A DNA stretch of 64,000 bases from Gerris lacustris (lineage: Eukaryota > Arthropoda > Insecta > Hemiptera > Gerridae), in NCBI GenBank assembly GCA_951217055.1, contig OX578276.1, forward strand, positions 17,467,430-17,531,429, written 5' to 3'. A program made the position numbers and the translations under genes. Shown one piece after another: positions 1 to 12,500 of the stretch. Every line of letters begins with the position of its first letter. Positions within the stretch are counted from its first letter, which is position 1. The notes beneath the pieces were generated by a model, which was not told the origin of the DNA, searched no databases, and saw only the letters and a program-made list of their open reading frames with translations.

Positions 1-2400
1 ATGCCAATCATTGATATTCGTGAGTTCCCTTATCTCTTGAACTCTGTTAGCTACGAAGATATGAAATCTTCGTGCTTCATTATTAATATAACCGAGTACT
101 GCCTTGCTATCTGTCCAGTAAACGTGCCTTAAATTAGGTATTTTTAACTCGGTTTCTATAAACTTACTCATTCGAGCGGACAGCAGAGCCGCTGTTAACT
201 CGAGTCTAGGAATTGTTACTTCTTTAAGAGGTCGCACGCGAGACTTTCCTATAATAAAGGAACAGTGGACTTGACCTCTGGTATTAACAAGTCTTAGATA
301 TGACACTTGTCCATACCCATCGCTAGAAGCGTCAGAAAAGTGATGCACTTCTATCTTAGAGACAACTCCAAAATCGACAGGTTTCCTAAACCTAATTATA
401 ACACCTATTAAATTTCCTGTTAAATCAGGCCCGGATAACAAATTAGAGTTTAATGAGTGACCTTTGTAACTTGCCGAGCAGTCAAATACAACTCGGAGTT
501 TACCGGGTTTTTTAGGGTGATATACCCCGTGATGAGGTATATACCAACAGTTTCTATCTTTAACTTCATTGGTAGGAACTGGCTCAGCGTGTCCTTTATC
601 AAACATGTTGTTCATAAATTTAATATAATCATTTTTATAATTTTCGCCTTTTTCAAATTTAACCCTTAAACTATTTAATCTTTTTTGAGCAATAAACTTA
701 TTATTAGGAAGAAAAACCCCATTGCATTTAAATGGTAAAGGCAACTCGTAATGCAAATCTGGTCTATGAGTTATTTCTTTATTTAAAATATCCAAAAATC
801 TTTTATCTTCAATTGACAGACCTAAATAATTTTTGTTTACTTTTACATTATGTTCAGGGAAGTCTAAACATGACCATGGGTTAAATAATTCCTTTGTTCT
901 ATATTCATTTTCATAGTTAACTTCAACCCGACAACTATTGACTTGATTTTTATCTGTTGTATTCATATATTTAGGTCCAAGTACACTCCACCCTAGTAAG
1001 GTTTTTACCCCGTACGCCTGTTGTCCTGTGCCTCTAACTATTTCCAAGGGACAGAGCGCCTGTGGACAGTTACTCCCTATGAGTAAACCTAATTCAACAT
1101 TCCTATCTAGAGGATGTAACTTATCTTTTATAATTTCTAAGTGTGAGTACCCCGATATTGCTGATGGCGTCGGTATATCATCGTGACTTCCTGGTATGTC
1201 AGGACAAGTATAAAGTTTATAAGGTAACTCTACCCGTGCTGAACCATCCATTGATTCTACAACAATGTTTCTCAATCTTTGACGCTCAGTTATTGTCTTA
1301 TCTGTCATAGTTTTTATTTCCAATTTCGTATTTATACCTTAAACTCCTAACTTATTTTTTAATTCTTCCTTAATAAAACAGGAATCGCTACCGTCATCGA
1401 GTAGCGCATACGATTTGATTTTATTTTTTGGGTTATCCTTACTAAATATAAGAACTGGTAAAATTAGTGACATTGTCCCATACATTTCTTCCGTTCTAGT
1501 TTCTAAATTATCCTCACCTACCGATCTCCTAGCTATTGTTTCTTTATTATCTCCTTTAGTTCCTACCTTATTAATTGCTTTATTATTAATTGGAATATCA
1601 CGATGTAAGCATGTTGGATGTTTATAATGACATTTATCACATGTCAACTTGTTTCGACAACCTTTAGAGGTATGTTCCTTAGACGTCAAACAACCAAAGC
1701 ATAAACCCTGATGTTGTAAAAATTTTAATCTTTCATCTAATTTCAAAGCCAAAAATTCTTTACATTGATTTAACTTTATGTTCATTATCTTTATTTTTAC
1801 AATAACTGCAACATTGAAAAGGAGGAGCGGTCGCACTTTTATTGAAATTAATTTGTGATGTTTGTATTTCATCACTGCTCGTAACTTCATCGGATTTTGT
1901 TTGTTTAGTAGCGGCTTTGTAAAAACTAGACCTAGACCCATCTTTAGAAGAGCTAGCTCTAACCGGCACCTTATACACGGGATGATTTAAAAGCTTTGAT
2001 TGAGCGGCCAAAAATTCAGCTAAATCTTTTAAAGTTTCTTGACCGTTCCTTCTATCAATGGTTTGAACCCACTTACCTATTAACTTAGAGGGTAATTTGT
2101 TAACAATTCTTTTTAAACAAATTTGCGTATTTAGCTGTTTTAGCGAAAACGACCCTAAGACCTTACTAGCCGTATTCACTAAATCAGCTAAATCCGTTAA
2201 GGCACCATAATCATAATTGGACCTTCTGACAGTTTACGAACCCACGCTTCGGTAACAGCTAGACTGTTCCCAAATCGATTTTCCAATAACTCAAGTAATC
2301 CTACGTATGACAGGGACATATTTTGATCGACAGTTTTTTTGGCATTCCCTTCCAGAAAATTTCTTAATAGCATTTTTTGCATATGGCTAGGAAGGATCCC
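1..2400 (-). pseudogene. BEL/Pao retrotransposon, decayed gag-pol (3' part, runs off left edge)
   Basis: Reads right to left. From 2392 downward comes gag, then a zinc-knuckle region near 1620-1720 (residues such as CFGCL and CDKCHYKHPTC), then a retropepsin-like stretch near 1345-1400 (LLDDGSDSCFI). The N-terminal pol region follows at about 360-1330, with the motif KPGKLRVVFDCSA near 500. RNase H begins at about 350 (HHFSDASSDGYG) and continues to the window edge (TIPRLELTAALLSARMSKF). The order gag, knuckle, protease, RT, RNase H is that of BEL/Pao elements. The copy is dead: reading frame changes occur near 2215 and near 1775, an in-frame TAA lies at about 1339-1341, and most of the reverse transcriptase, including the YxDD region, is missing because the RT start near 380 joins directly to RNase H. 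Integrase and the second LTR would lie left of position 1. Confidence 0.85.
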
Positions 2401-2543
2401 GGTACTTTTTCAGTTTGGTACCCCCCTATTTCAATGCAATTTTGAGAAGACCTGGGTGGGTAAATGAGTGGAAATAGTAATGACTTGTAAATATAGAGAG
2501 CTTTATATATAAAACAAATATTTAAATGTACATACTTATAATT

Positions 2544-4104
2544 TTATTGATTATCCTCCTGTTCCCAGTTGGATATCCCTACCCACAAATGGAATAGTCT
2601 GTCTTCCGGGAACTCTTTGCGCCACAAAAAATCGGCGATGTAGGAAGAGAAGAGTGACCGCGCTGTTCCATAGTCCTTCTTGTGCCGATGTTTAAATTTT
2701 TGCCAGGTACCCTCGATTGTATTTGTATGGGCACCCGAGGTAGGATCGACGAAATTTTCAGAATGGTTAACAACGTAATGTTGGTAACCATCTGTAAAAT
2801 AAAATTAAAACAATTTTTATGAGTAAGACAATAACGAACATAAAATTTATTTATGGTGTATCCGACCAACTCTGTCTAAATATATTTAGTCGATTGAGCA
2901 TTGGGACAAAGGAATATCACACTTTTAGCAACATTTAAAATTATTTGAGGCATATGTGTATTTACAAGGTGTGATTATGTTATACCTGGTAATTCCGCGA
3001 TCCCACCGTAGGCTGCCCACCCATCAGAGATAATCGTGGTACCTGGCAAAACATGCTTTGACAAGACACCCAGCAGGGTCCCGGCGTTTCTCTGGGCAAC
3101 AGGAGCTATGAAACAGCGCCCACTGCCTCTTTCTACACCGCCAAAGTACCATTGTTCCTTGACCTGTAACATTAATGAAAATTGCAAACCATTTCATGTA
3201 ATATAATATATATATATATATTAATTTAAAAGATATTATATGCTAACAATTTAAGTCAATTTGTATGCAACTTACAATTCTTCCACGATTGTACTTCCGG
3301 CGGGTAATGACGGTTTCATCGATTTCAACCACATTACCCGCCCCGCCAATAAGAATTGGATTGTTCTTGAAATGACGCGTGCAGACGTCCCTATAAAATA
3401 GTAAGTTATTAAATCAATAATCCTTAAAAATGATGGTCATATATACAATATACTAGAATCATCAACATTGTAATACCGTGATTATGCACAATGCAGTAAC
3501 ATTAATTGTATAATATAATAGAAATAAATAAAAACCTCTAGGTTTTACCTAAAGAAATTGAACCAGTCAACTATGGTACCATTCGAAAGAGTGGTACCAT
3601 CGTCTCTTCTGAGTTCATGCCTAATATCTGAATACTTGTAACTTCCTCGGCTCCACATATACGAGAGGCAAAATACCTCTCGTAGGGAAAGGTGTGCCTT
3701 TTCAAAGAAAGTGCCGCTCAGAGCTCCCACCGTCTTTCTGCAGTTCTTTCGCGTACATCTCCAGTTCCCGTACTTTCTATCCTTGGGAGGAGCTCTGAGC
3801 GTCATCTTTCTTTGACATTCGGGACATTCCTTTTCTTCCAGCATCACTCCTATCCCTAGTAACAATATAAACTATCATCAGTGTAAAATATGATTAAGTT
3901 CATGCATTTTAATATGTTAATATGTTTTTTAATATGTTAATATGTTTAATATGTTAATATTTATCTACTTCATGAAACATATAATTCACTTAATAATATT
4001 ATTAAGTATAACTTACCTTGCAGCCATTTAAAAAACTCCCACTCATCAAGTCCATCTATTAGTTGAATCACATTCCTGAAAGTCATACCTCTCAGTCTAT
4101 CCAT
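2544..4104 (-). CDS. Merlin transposase, five exons, apparently intact (311 aa)
   Basis: Minus-strand exons 4017-4104, 3549-3855, 3276-3390, 2986-3163 and 2544-2791 total 936 nt, exactly 312 codons including TAA. All four introns are GT-AG (donors GTAAGT, GTAAAA, GTAAGT, GTATAA; acceptors TACTAG, TTATAG, TTACAG, TTACAG). The product has a zinc-ribbon-like N-terminus (CPEC at 40-43, CTRKNC at 63-68). The catalytic core is of the DDE_Tnp_IS1595/ISXO2 type: EIDET (Asp156), ISDGW (Asp217) and NTIEGTW (Glu256), with the family's YxHYVVNHSENFVDP lead-in at 232-246. The spacing of 60 and 38 residues, and the agreement of phase at every junction, argue for a functional gene. It would cut and rejoin the element ends in the nucleus. 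Exon 1 is the least certain, but its donor and frame fit. The catalytic assignment rests on motif similarity. Confidence 0.9.
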
Positions 4105-4507
4105 ATTTATAATACTTTCTTCAAAAGGTTCGTCTTTTTATTGAAAGTTTTAAACAAATTTTTTATTTTAAACAGAATTTCTTGTCACTCTTATAAAATG
4201 CAAGTGAAATATTTTTTATTGACATTTGTCATGTCAAACTTAAAAAATAAAATCTTGGAGATAACAAGTTAAAAAAAAGGGGGGGGGGGGAGACTGAATA
4301 TAATATTACGGATACGAAAATAGTTTTTCATTAAGTTAATTTAATTTTAAATGTCTCGCTTTTCCTATGGTGGACCCCTCTTTTACTTTAATATATTATT
4401 TCCCAAGAATAAAATATTCCCTTATTATAAAGAAAGTAAATTCTAAGAGTTGCTTATACTTAACTATTATAGTTGATGCTTGCACTTAACTAAAATTTGC
4501 TGGTAAC

Positions 4508-5712
<1,205 letters not shown>

Positions 5713-5788
5713 TATATTATTATATTATTACTGTATATAGCATTTATTATATATAATATCATTTTAACATGTATTTAAATAAAAATAA

Positions 5789-5877
5789 ACGGGGGGTACC
5801 AAACTGAAGTGCTGCCACATGGCGCCTATTTCAGTTTGGTACCCCCCTATTGGGGGGTACCAAACTGGAAGAGTGCC
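5789..5877. repeat. Merlin right end: diverged end junction plus 16-bp hairpin
   Basis: A diverged back-to-back end junction (5789-5848) is followed by a near-perfect hairpin. CAGTTTGGTACCCCCC and its complement flank only TATT at about 5832-5867, immediately inside the terminal TIR. Confidence 0.8.
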
Positions 5878-6695
5878 AGGATCCCATCTTCTAGGTGGAG
5901 CCTTATTTCCTCCCTGAATATGGGAAACTTCCAGCTGTCACCATCAAATTTATAAAGACTTGACAAATTTATTAACTGAATTTTTGCCATGATTGAAGTA
6001 CTAACAATAGGGGAGGGGACATTTTGATCGTACCATAGTTCGTTATTACCTATAACAGAACGCCGAGATTCTAAGTCACTTAGCTCCTCTATCAGACGAT
6101 TCCGCTCCTCGTCTACCTTTTTAAGCATATTCTGTAGCTCTAGACGAGCTGCAGAATAAGCGTTCGATCCATTAGAGGACTTTTCTGACTTACAATCTCG
6201 TGGACTGATTTTCAATGGGTTAGGTAATTCAGACTTTACAGACTTAGAACGCGTTGACTGCTTTGATTCATTATACTGCCCATGTTTTTGGTTTTCAAAG
6301 TCTTCTTCATACGACTTGATATCTTTCTTTAGATCGTTATATAACACTGAATATCGACCAATTAGCTCGCTGTACAATCCTTCTAGCTTTTTCTTTTTTG
6401 ATTCTTGAATGAAGAATGCTAACTCGTCCTTAAGTGAACGTCTTATACCTTTAAGTTCACTTAAGGACGAGCTTATTAAGCTTGTCGGAGCTAATTGGCG
6501 AAAAAGATTTTGAAGACCTTCGATCTCATTACTAATCGACTTTTTGTAATTTTTAATACTACTTTCAAATTTACTTACAAGTAGCTCAAAACCCTTGTCA
6601 GTCATACTACGTTCTTCCGGCTTACGTAAATTGTAATCATCGCCTTCTTCAGATGATTTCTTACTCGTACTCTTTAAACTCATCTTGTCAAACAA
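5878..6695 (-). pseudogene. BEL/Pao gag, N-terminal part (same copy, split by Merlin insertion)
   Basis: An open frame begins at the ATG ending at 6695 and reads about 270 residues before it meets the Merlin element. It is rich in charged, coiled-coil-like segments (for example KKVDEERNRLIEELSDLESRR near 6060-6130). It ends in the conserved gag start region (SLYKFDGDSWKFPIFREEI near 5905-5960). The frame resumes on the far side of the insertion at 2392 once the transposon and one 8-bp target duplication are discounted, so this piece and the 1-2400 block are one element. The gag contains a 17-bp perfect inverted repeat at 6423-6471. Confidence 0.85.
6423..6471. repeat. 17-bp perfect inverted repeat within gag
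   Basis: CTCGTCCTTAAGTGAAC at 6423-6439 is matched by its exact complement at 6455-6471 with a 15-nt loop, inside coding sequence of the decayed gag. Confidence 0.85.
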
Positions 6696-6767
6696 ATTTC
6701 TTGAATTATTTTCTTCTTTAAAATCTTGAGGAATTTTCTTTTACTGTCGCTGGCCGAACCTGACCAG

Positions 6768-6965
6768 CGCGAAACTTTTAACATAACAACCAAAAAGGAA
6801 ATCTTTTACGAAGCAATGCAATCTTTAATATCTTATAAACTTATAAACTTTGTAACTTGTAAAAGAAAATTTTCCTTTTTTCATATTTTTTTCCACTTTA
6901 CATCAAATCAAAAATAAAACAAACAAAATTAACTCAAAATAATAAAATATAAATTCACGCCAGTG

Positions 6966-6968
<3 letters not shown>
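6768..6968 (-). repeat. Possible 5' LTR and primer site of the decayed BEL/Pao copy
   Basis: Upstream of gag on the minus strand, a segment opens with TGTCACTGGCG (6958-6968 region) beside an AT microsatellite. Just after it, at 6751-6766, lies a primer-site-like string starting TGG (TGGTCAGGTTCGGCCA). The partner LTR is outside the window, so the boundaries are inferred and the 3' end does not show a clean CA. Confidence 0.3.
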
Positions 6969-7033
<65 letters not shown>

Positions 7034-7045
7034 TATATATATATT
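6968..7045. repeat. (AT)n microsatellite
   Basis: An AT dinucleotide run with one interruption near 7029, directly upstream of the BEL/Pao copy. Confidence 0.95.
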
Positions 7046-8660
7046 GAGAGAGCATTTGTGCTCAAGGTTATAGAAATGGTATTCAATTAATTATACTAAA
7101 CACAATTTGTTTCATTTTTTTTATAATTTATATTATTACATATTAATACAAATACTTATAAATTTCTAATTTAAACAATAATTCTGTTAAATACTAATAA
7201 ATCACAAGCTTTAGTTCAGAATAAAATTTTCTTTTTTCACAGGAAAACGGCTTATATCGTTAGTTTTATATTTAAATGGACTGCATTTTAGAATTTTTTA
7301 AATAAAAAACGTCGGAACTGTTTTCGAGAAATTATTGTTTTTCCCGTTTTGGTGGATAGCGCCCCCAAATTTGGAGCTAAAGCTAAAATTAAAATTCTCG
7401 ACTTCGCCTCGGGTTATGATTTTCTGAACATGTATGCCAAATTTCGTTAAAATCAGCCTGTAGGTTAGGCTGTGCACAGACAGACAAGTTTTAAAAAACA
7501 CTTTTTTGGATTCAAAAACGTGTAAGCGTAAATCCATCAAAATCTAAAAACGAATTTTCTTGGCATCACAATACTTTCTCTTAACATGAGAAAGTAAAAA
7601 CAAATCATACATAAAGTAAGATCTCTACCATAGTTCTCTAATGACTAGAGATCTTACTCTAACTATGTTAAAATTTAACACTGACGTCGATAATATAAAA
7701 TTGCTGTGACAATATTGTGGTGTTACTTTCTATTAGCCTCTCAAGACATAATTATGAAGTGCTACCACAAAATGTTAGTCATAACAACCAATCACTGAAA
7801 CACTTATATCCTTACAATTACTCACCTGATCTTGAAAGAATTTTGAATAGATTGTCAAAAGTACCATACAAATGGACTTACATTTAGTTTTAACGGTCTG
7901 CGCACATTAAATATTAGATAAAAATAAGTATGACCCCTCTGGGAATCGAAACAAGTCAAACAACAAATCTTTCAATTTCCTTGTCACCATTCGTCTAAAA
8001 TAATAAGACGAAGGAAGCCATGTTCCACACTATTTGGCAATCACATGAAATAAAAAAAACTTCTTACATACAAGTCCGCAAGACAGTGAGAAATTTTCAT
8101 GTTTTCGCTCTGCGTAAACTACCGACATAAAATTAAATAAAATCGGTAATTTATTCAAGTAATTGTTAAAAGTGGATGGAAGATAATTTTTATTCTTATC
8201 TCCACTCCGGCACTGCCACGGCTTGATTACAAACGACTGAAACCAAAGGCGCCGGCGCGCCTTCTAAAAATTGTTAATACGCCTTCATACTAGGTAGGGC
8301 CGAGAGGGCTGAGAGTTGATGGCAACCTCCTGTACGTTCCTAACTCTCTGTCACATGTATAAATATTTTCTACTTTCTTCGGCCCTATGGCGTGCGGTAG
8401 AGGAAGGCCCAACAGCTGGAGACTGGATTACACACCTCCTATAGCTTTTTAACTCCCTGTTATACTTTTCTGAGTTTTAACTTTTTTTTTTTACTATGTT
8501 CCATAGCCTAAACATAAAAATGTCAAACACACTAATTTAAAAAAGAAGGTAAATTTGACATAAGAAGACAAGTTATATGATATTACTATAAGATGACCTC
8601 TTTAGACGCTCTCACAAGTAATACTACTTACATGTATGTATATTTATCTTTGGCTTAGGC
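7046..8660. other. Gene-free AT-rich DNA with an interspersed-repeat fragment
   Basis: No supportable gene. At about 7290-7600 there is a fragment with phrases common in arthropod interspersed repeats (AAATTTCGTTAAAATCAG followed by ACAGACAGACAAG). The rest shows nothing recognisable. Confidence 0.6.
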
Positions 8661-9911
8661 CAGTGTTTCCCAAACTTTTAACTTCTGTGTACCCTTTCTA
8701 TAATTTTCGTAACACTAAGTACCCCTCGTTAAAAAAAAAATCAAATTCTATTTTGGTTGTCTTTAATTATTTAATTTTATTTTTTCTGTGTCAATCGGGG
8801 TATTGAAAATGAAATAATATAAACTACATCCTTTTTATATAACGGTTATAATTCGTTCCCGCTTATATTGGAACATTTGCAACCCTTTAGGTTTAATCCT
8901 TTTTGAAAATAGAAATTAAAAACTTTCTATTTGTCAAATATTTACGAATTATTACTTTAAAAAAGTAATTTGTCCAAAACTAAAACGACTAAAACCAAGG
9001 AGTTAGGTCTAATAATGTGAGTCACTTCATCATTGGAGTTTGTCACACGACTCTAGTCGTCATGGAACAAATCTAACAAGAAATTGGATAAATAAAAATA
9101 ATAATAATAATAAAATATGCGTATACTAATAACAAAAATAAATAGACTGCCAATTGGTGTGGCACATAGCTTCCTCGCATCCTATCACGTACTTTATTGA
9201 ATTTATACTTTTACAAGCCATTATTGTCTCATTTATCTAATTGTTTCCTCTGGTTTTTACATAAATTAAAGTATCAATTTTGCAAAACTTAAAGAGCTCA
9301 GACGGTTCAAATTAATCTTGTGCTATCTGCGGACTACTTTCAATAAACTATAAAAGTTTCATACATATCAGATAAGTACTTTTGAAGCTGTATGTTTGTG
9401 CGCATGTGGAAGAGAAAGAAATTAGCGCAGAAGGTTGAAACTTATATGGCACCAACAATGGGCTAATTATGACTTACCATCCAAATTTCAATTAAATCAG
9501 ACGTGTAGTTTTTAAGATATGATGGTTCGCAAAAATTGAACGACAGACCGATAGACAGACACGGAACCAAAAGTGTTCCCTGATGCCTGGAATGGATTTC
9601 TGTCTTGGAATTTTTGAAATCGGAGACCTACTTTTTTTTTTTGTTCTTCAGAACGATCACATAGCTTCCGTTACCTTCGGTAATCTCGGAAGCAAAATTA
9701 AAAAAAATAGTACATAAACGAAAACAAAAGGCCAAATTAAGAAAAAAATTAACAAGGAACCAAATTATGATGAACTGTTGCTTCAACATAAACCATTTTA
9801 TCCTTCTCAGGATAAAATTGACTGCGCAGTCAAAGCCCGGTGCTGCGCGTACCCCCACCAAACTCTTCCCGTACCTCCAGGGGTACGCGTACCACACTTT
9901 GGGAAACACTG
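8661..9911. mobile_element. Non-autonomous hAT-type element, 1,251 bp, 8-bp TSD
   Basis: GCTTAGGC occurs at 8653-8660 and 9912-9919. The element starts CAGTGTTTCCCAAA and ends with the exact complement. An 8-bp duplication and CAGTG ends are hAT features. No transposase is visible. A block near 9330-9640 (CATACATATCAGATAAGTAC and ACAGACACGGAACCA) is shared with the 36-38 kb and 60.6 kb regions, so another repeat is nested or co-amplified inside. Confidence 0.85.
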
Positions 9912-11030
9912 GCTTAGGCAATCTGCTAATTGAAGAACTAGGATTACTTCACCAATGCAAAGTACTTGCTGTGAATGTCTGGAGCCTGATTAGGGGGTAG
10001 AGTACTATTAAAAGGCTTACTAAACTAGTTTTGTACGAGCGAATGAGGTCTTACTGCTTCGGACTTTATTTTTAAAGTCCTCCCAAGAGGGAAGGATGTA
10101 TATTTCGTTTACGAGAAAGTAAAATACCTAGTTGAGACATTACGTTAGGAAGAGATGTGTGAAGAAGATGTCATTGTTAATGAAAGCTCTAATTACGGAA
10201 GTACAAGAAGCAGAGGTTTTGTGGTTATTTATAAGAGTCAGTGAGGTGATTCAACTCGTTCCAAGACAACAGTACTTTAGTCTTGTTTAATACCCACATC
10301 ACCACCTCAAACCTTTCACTCTGTCACTGTCAATGCTTTACTAATGCTTCGCATAACCACGGAAATACTTCTCCTTATTCCTGACAGTGTAGCAGACGTA
10401 GCAATTAAAATCAGAATATTATCATTTTGTATTCTTTATGTATAAAATTACAGCAGTTAAATAATTTAACATTTTCTGTATTATAAAATTAAAATTAAAA
10501 TTCCCTTAATTAAATTTCAAAAAATTACCTAGTTAAAATAAATCAATTTAAAGATGCGATCGTATTTATATACTGCAATTTCTTTTAAGAAATACTGTGA
10601 TAGGTCCGTTGTCCGTGCACCGCACGGAAACCTGGTAGCATCAGGCCTGGTGGGCGAGCGTATCACTTATCAAAAGAGAGGGTTTTGAAGGGGGGGGGGG
10701 GGTCAATGATAACACTAATTAAGTTGCAAGAGCGGAATCACTCACATAAGAAGTTTATAATTATAATAATAAAATAAGAACAAAAATAAATGTCTTGTGC
10801 AACCGGCTCTCGATCTCTCTGTTCTGACAATATTTTAGGATACAGAAGGACGTCGCAACTAACATGTCTATACATATATCGCTCATTTAACATTAGGGTC
10901 AGAACGGTGACCTAAAGGGTCCTTTTCCCTCGGCGGTCGGGGCCCAAATATTAAGTGCTGTACTCACCTCCGGATGCAGCTTGTATAATCCTTTGTTAGT
11001 CGGATACCGTATCCTGAACGCACTCCGTTT
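9912..11030. other. Gene-free DNA with a poly-G run
   Basis: No gene is supported. There is a G homopolymer at about 10691-10702. The segment 10010-10095 is loosely similar to 19425-19500 (both contain GGACTTTATTTT), which suggests an old dispersed repeat. Confidence 0.5.
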
Positions 11031-11036
11031 CTACCA

Positions 11037-11700
11037 CTAAAGTTGACTGGGTGCAAGGAGCAGTTTGTCCCGACGTTGCCCGCGCCATGTCATTTTCTTG
11101 GAAAGGTGGTGGCAAACTACTGACAGCTCCCGGGGAGGGGAACTGCGGCTGGTGCTCAGGTCCATAGAGTAAAGAGTATGCATTCTCTCTATTTGGACCA
11201 GGGTCAAGGCGGCGATACGGCTAGTCTGAACTGGGTCCTGATGTTGCACCAGCTTCAACATTTGTTTTTGGACGGCCAATCTTTTTGCGAATCCGGCCCA
11301 AATCTGCTCTAGGGGTGCTGAGGGTTGGGTGGTGCCGCTACTGGTGCTGGTAAACGTCTACTACGACTGACTTTCGACTTAGGCTAGCCGGCCCTTATAT
11401 AGTTCTGTTAAAATCGGTTCGGTGGTTATATCTGGTCTACCACTGTTAGTTCTGTTCGTGTTGCAAATACGATTCGAATTGGGTGCCTCGTTTGTACTGC
11501 CATTGACCGAGCTCTAGGGTACCGCCGCTGGTCGAACGTGGTACAACTGTGTTCAGTCGAATCTGTTTAATTTCTGGTTTGGTCGCAACTGTTCTGTTGG
11601 TGTTGCAAATACGTCCGTACTAGTGGTACGACTGTTGCCTCCTCATGGCGCTTACTCAAAAAGTGCGAGGTTTAAGCTTTTTTTCGTAACTAGGGAGTGA
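11037..11700 (-). other. GC-richer block with TATA-like element and short minus-strand ORFs
   Basis: This block is clearly less AT-rich than its surroundings. On the minus strand there is TATATAAG near 11395-11402, about 30 nt upstream of AAGTCAGTCG. Overlapping short frames follow, including an 80-codon one at 11037-11279. A direct repeat of GTGTTGCAAATACG occurs at about 11458 and 11601. I recognise no protein family. It could be the 5' end (LTR and gag start) of a retroelement, or the relic of a host promoter and exon. Confidence 0.35.
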
Positions 11701-12500
11701 CGCCCACCTGGTTACAAATACACTAGGCATCGCGTGGCTCTATCATTGAAGCGAGCGTATTGCAATGAAATACTGAATATTGAAATTTATTAATCATGAT
11801 GAATGTCATAGTTGAAGATAAGTGGAAGAGGGTAGTGTAGGGAATAGTGGGGGTACTCGGTACAAAGCTTTACTTCCTAAACAAGCCTATACTCTAAACG
11901 ACTATAACAATCTTCACCACCCGCGGTAGCTTTTAAACAATTATTATAAATGTATCTCGTCACTACGCAAAGAATTTTGCTTGTATCAAGTTGAAATTTT
12001 GCATACCTGTTTCAATTGTGCATTAGATGGTGTATATGAAGTTTTATTAAAATCGTTACGTTAGAACGTAAGATATAGGTAAAAAGGTTGTTTTCTCTAT
12101 TATAAACATTTAGGTCCGCTTTAATAGTTTTAGCGATCTTTATTAAGTCATAGCGGTGTCGCTGTTGGTTTTAGTAAAAAATGTTATTTGAAAAAAATGT
12201 TCGTCTCATCGAGTAGGTGATGATTGAATTTTTTCCCGTCCTGAAATTCCAATTTCAAATTTGAAGCTCACGTTTACGCGAGCGTTGCGCGCGATCTCTT
12301 GGACGGATCACGCTGTCCAACGAACTTAGCCTGAGTATTAGTAAGAGGATCATGTATATCAAATTTAAACTAAATCGGTCAATTTTTACTCAAGTTATCG
12401 TCACACGCGTGAACGTTACTGACAGACAGACAGACAGACAGACAGACAGAGAGACAGACAGACAGACACGGAGCATATTTCGTTGAATGTAGGAAGCTCG
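11700..12500 (+). repeat. Copy of the repeat family seen at 36-39 kb, ending in a CAGA microsatellite
   Basis: Segments around 12005-12415 match 36085-36500 (for example TTTAGGTCCGCTTTAATA, TTACGCGAGCGTTGCGCG, ACTCAAGTTATCGTCA). It terminates in (ACAG)n at 12420-12470 and ACGGAGC. No coding potential is recognised. Confidence 0.7.
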
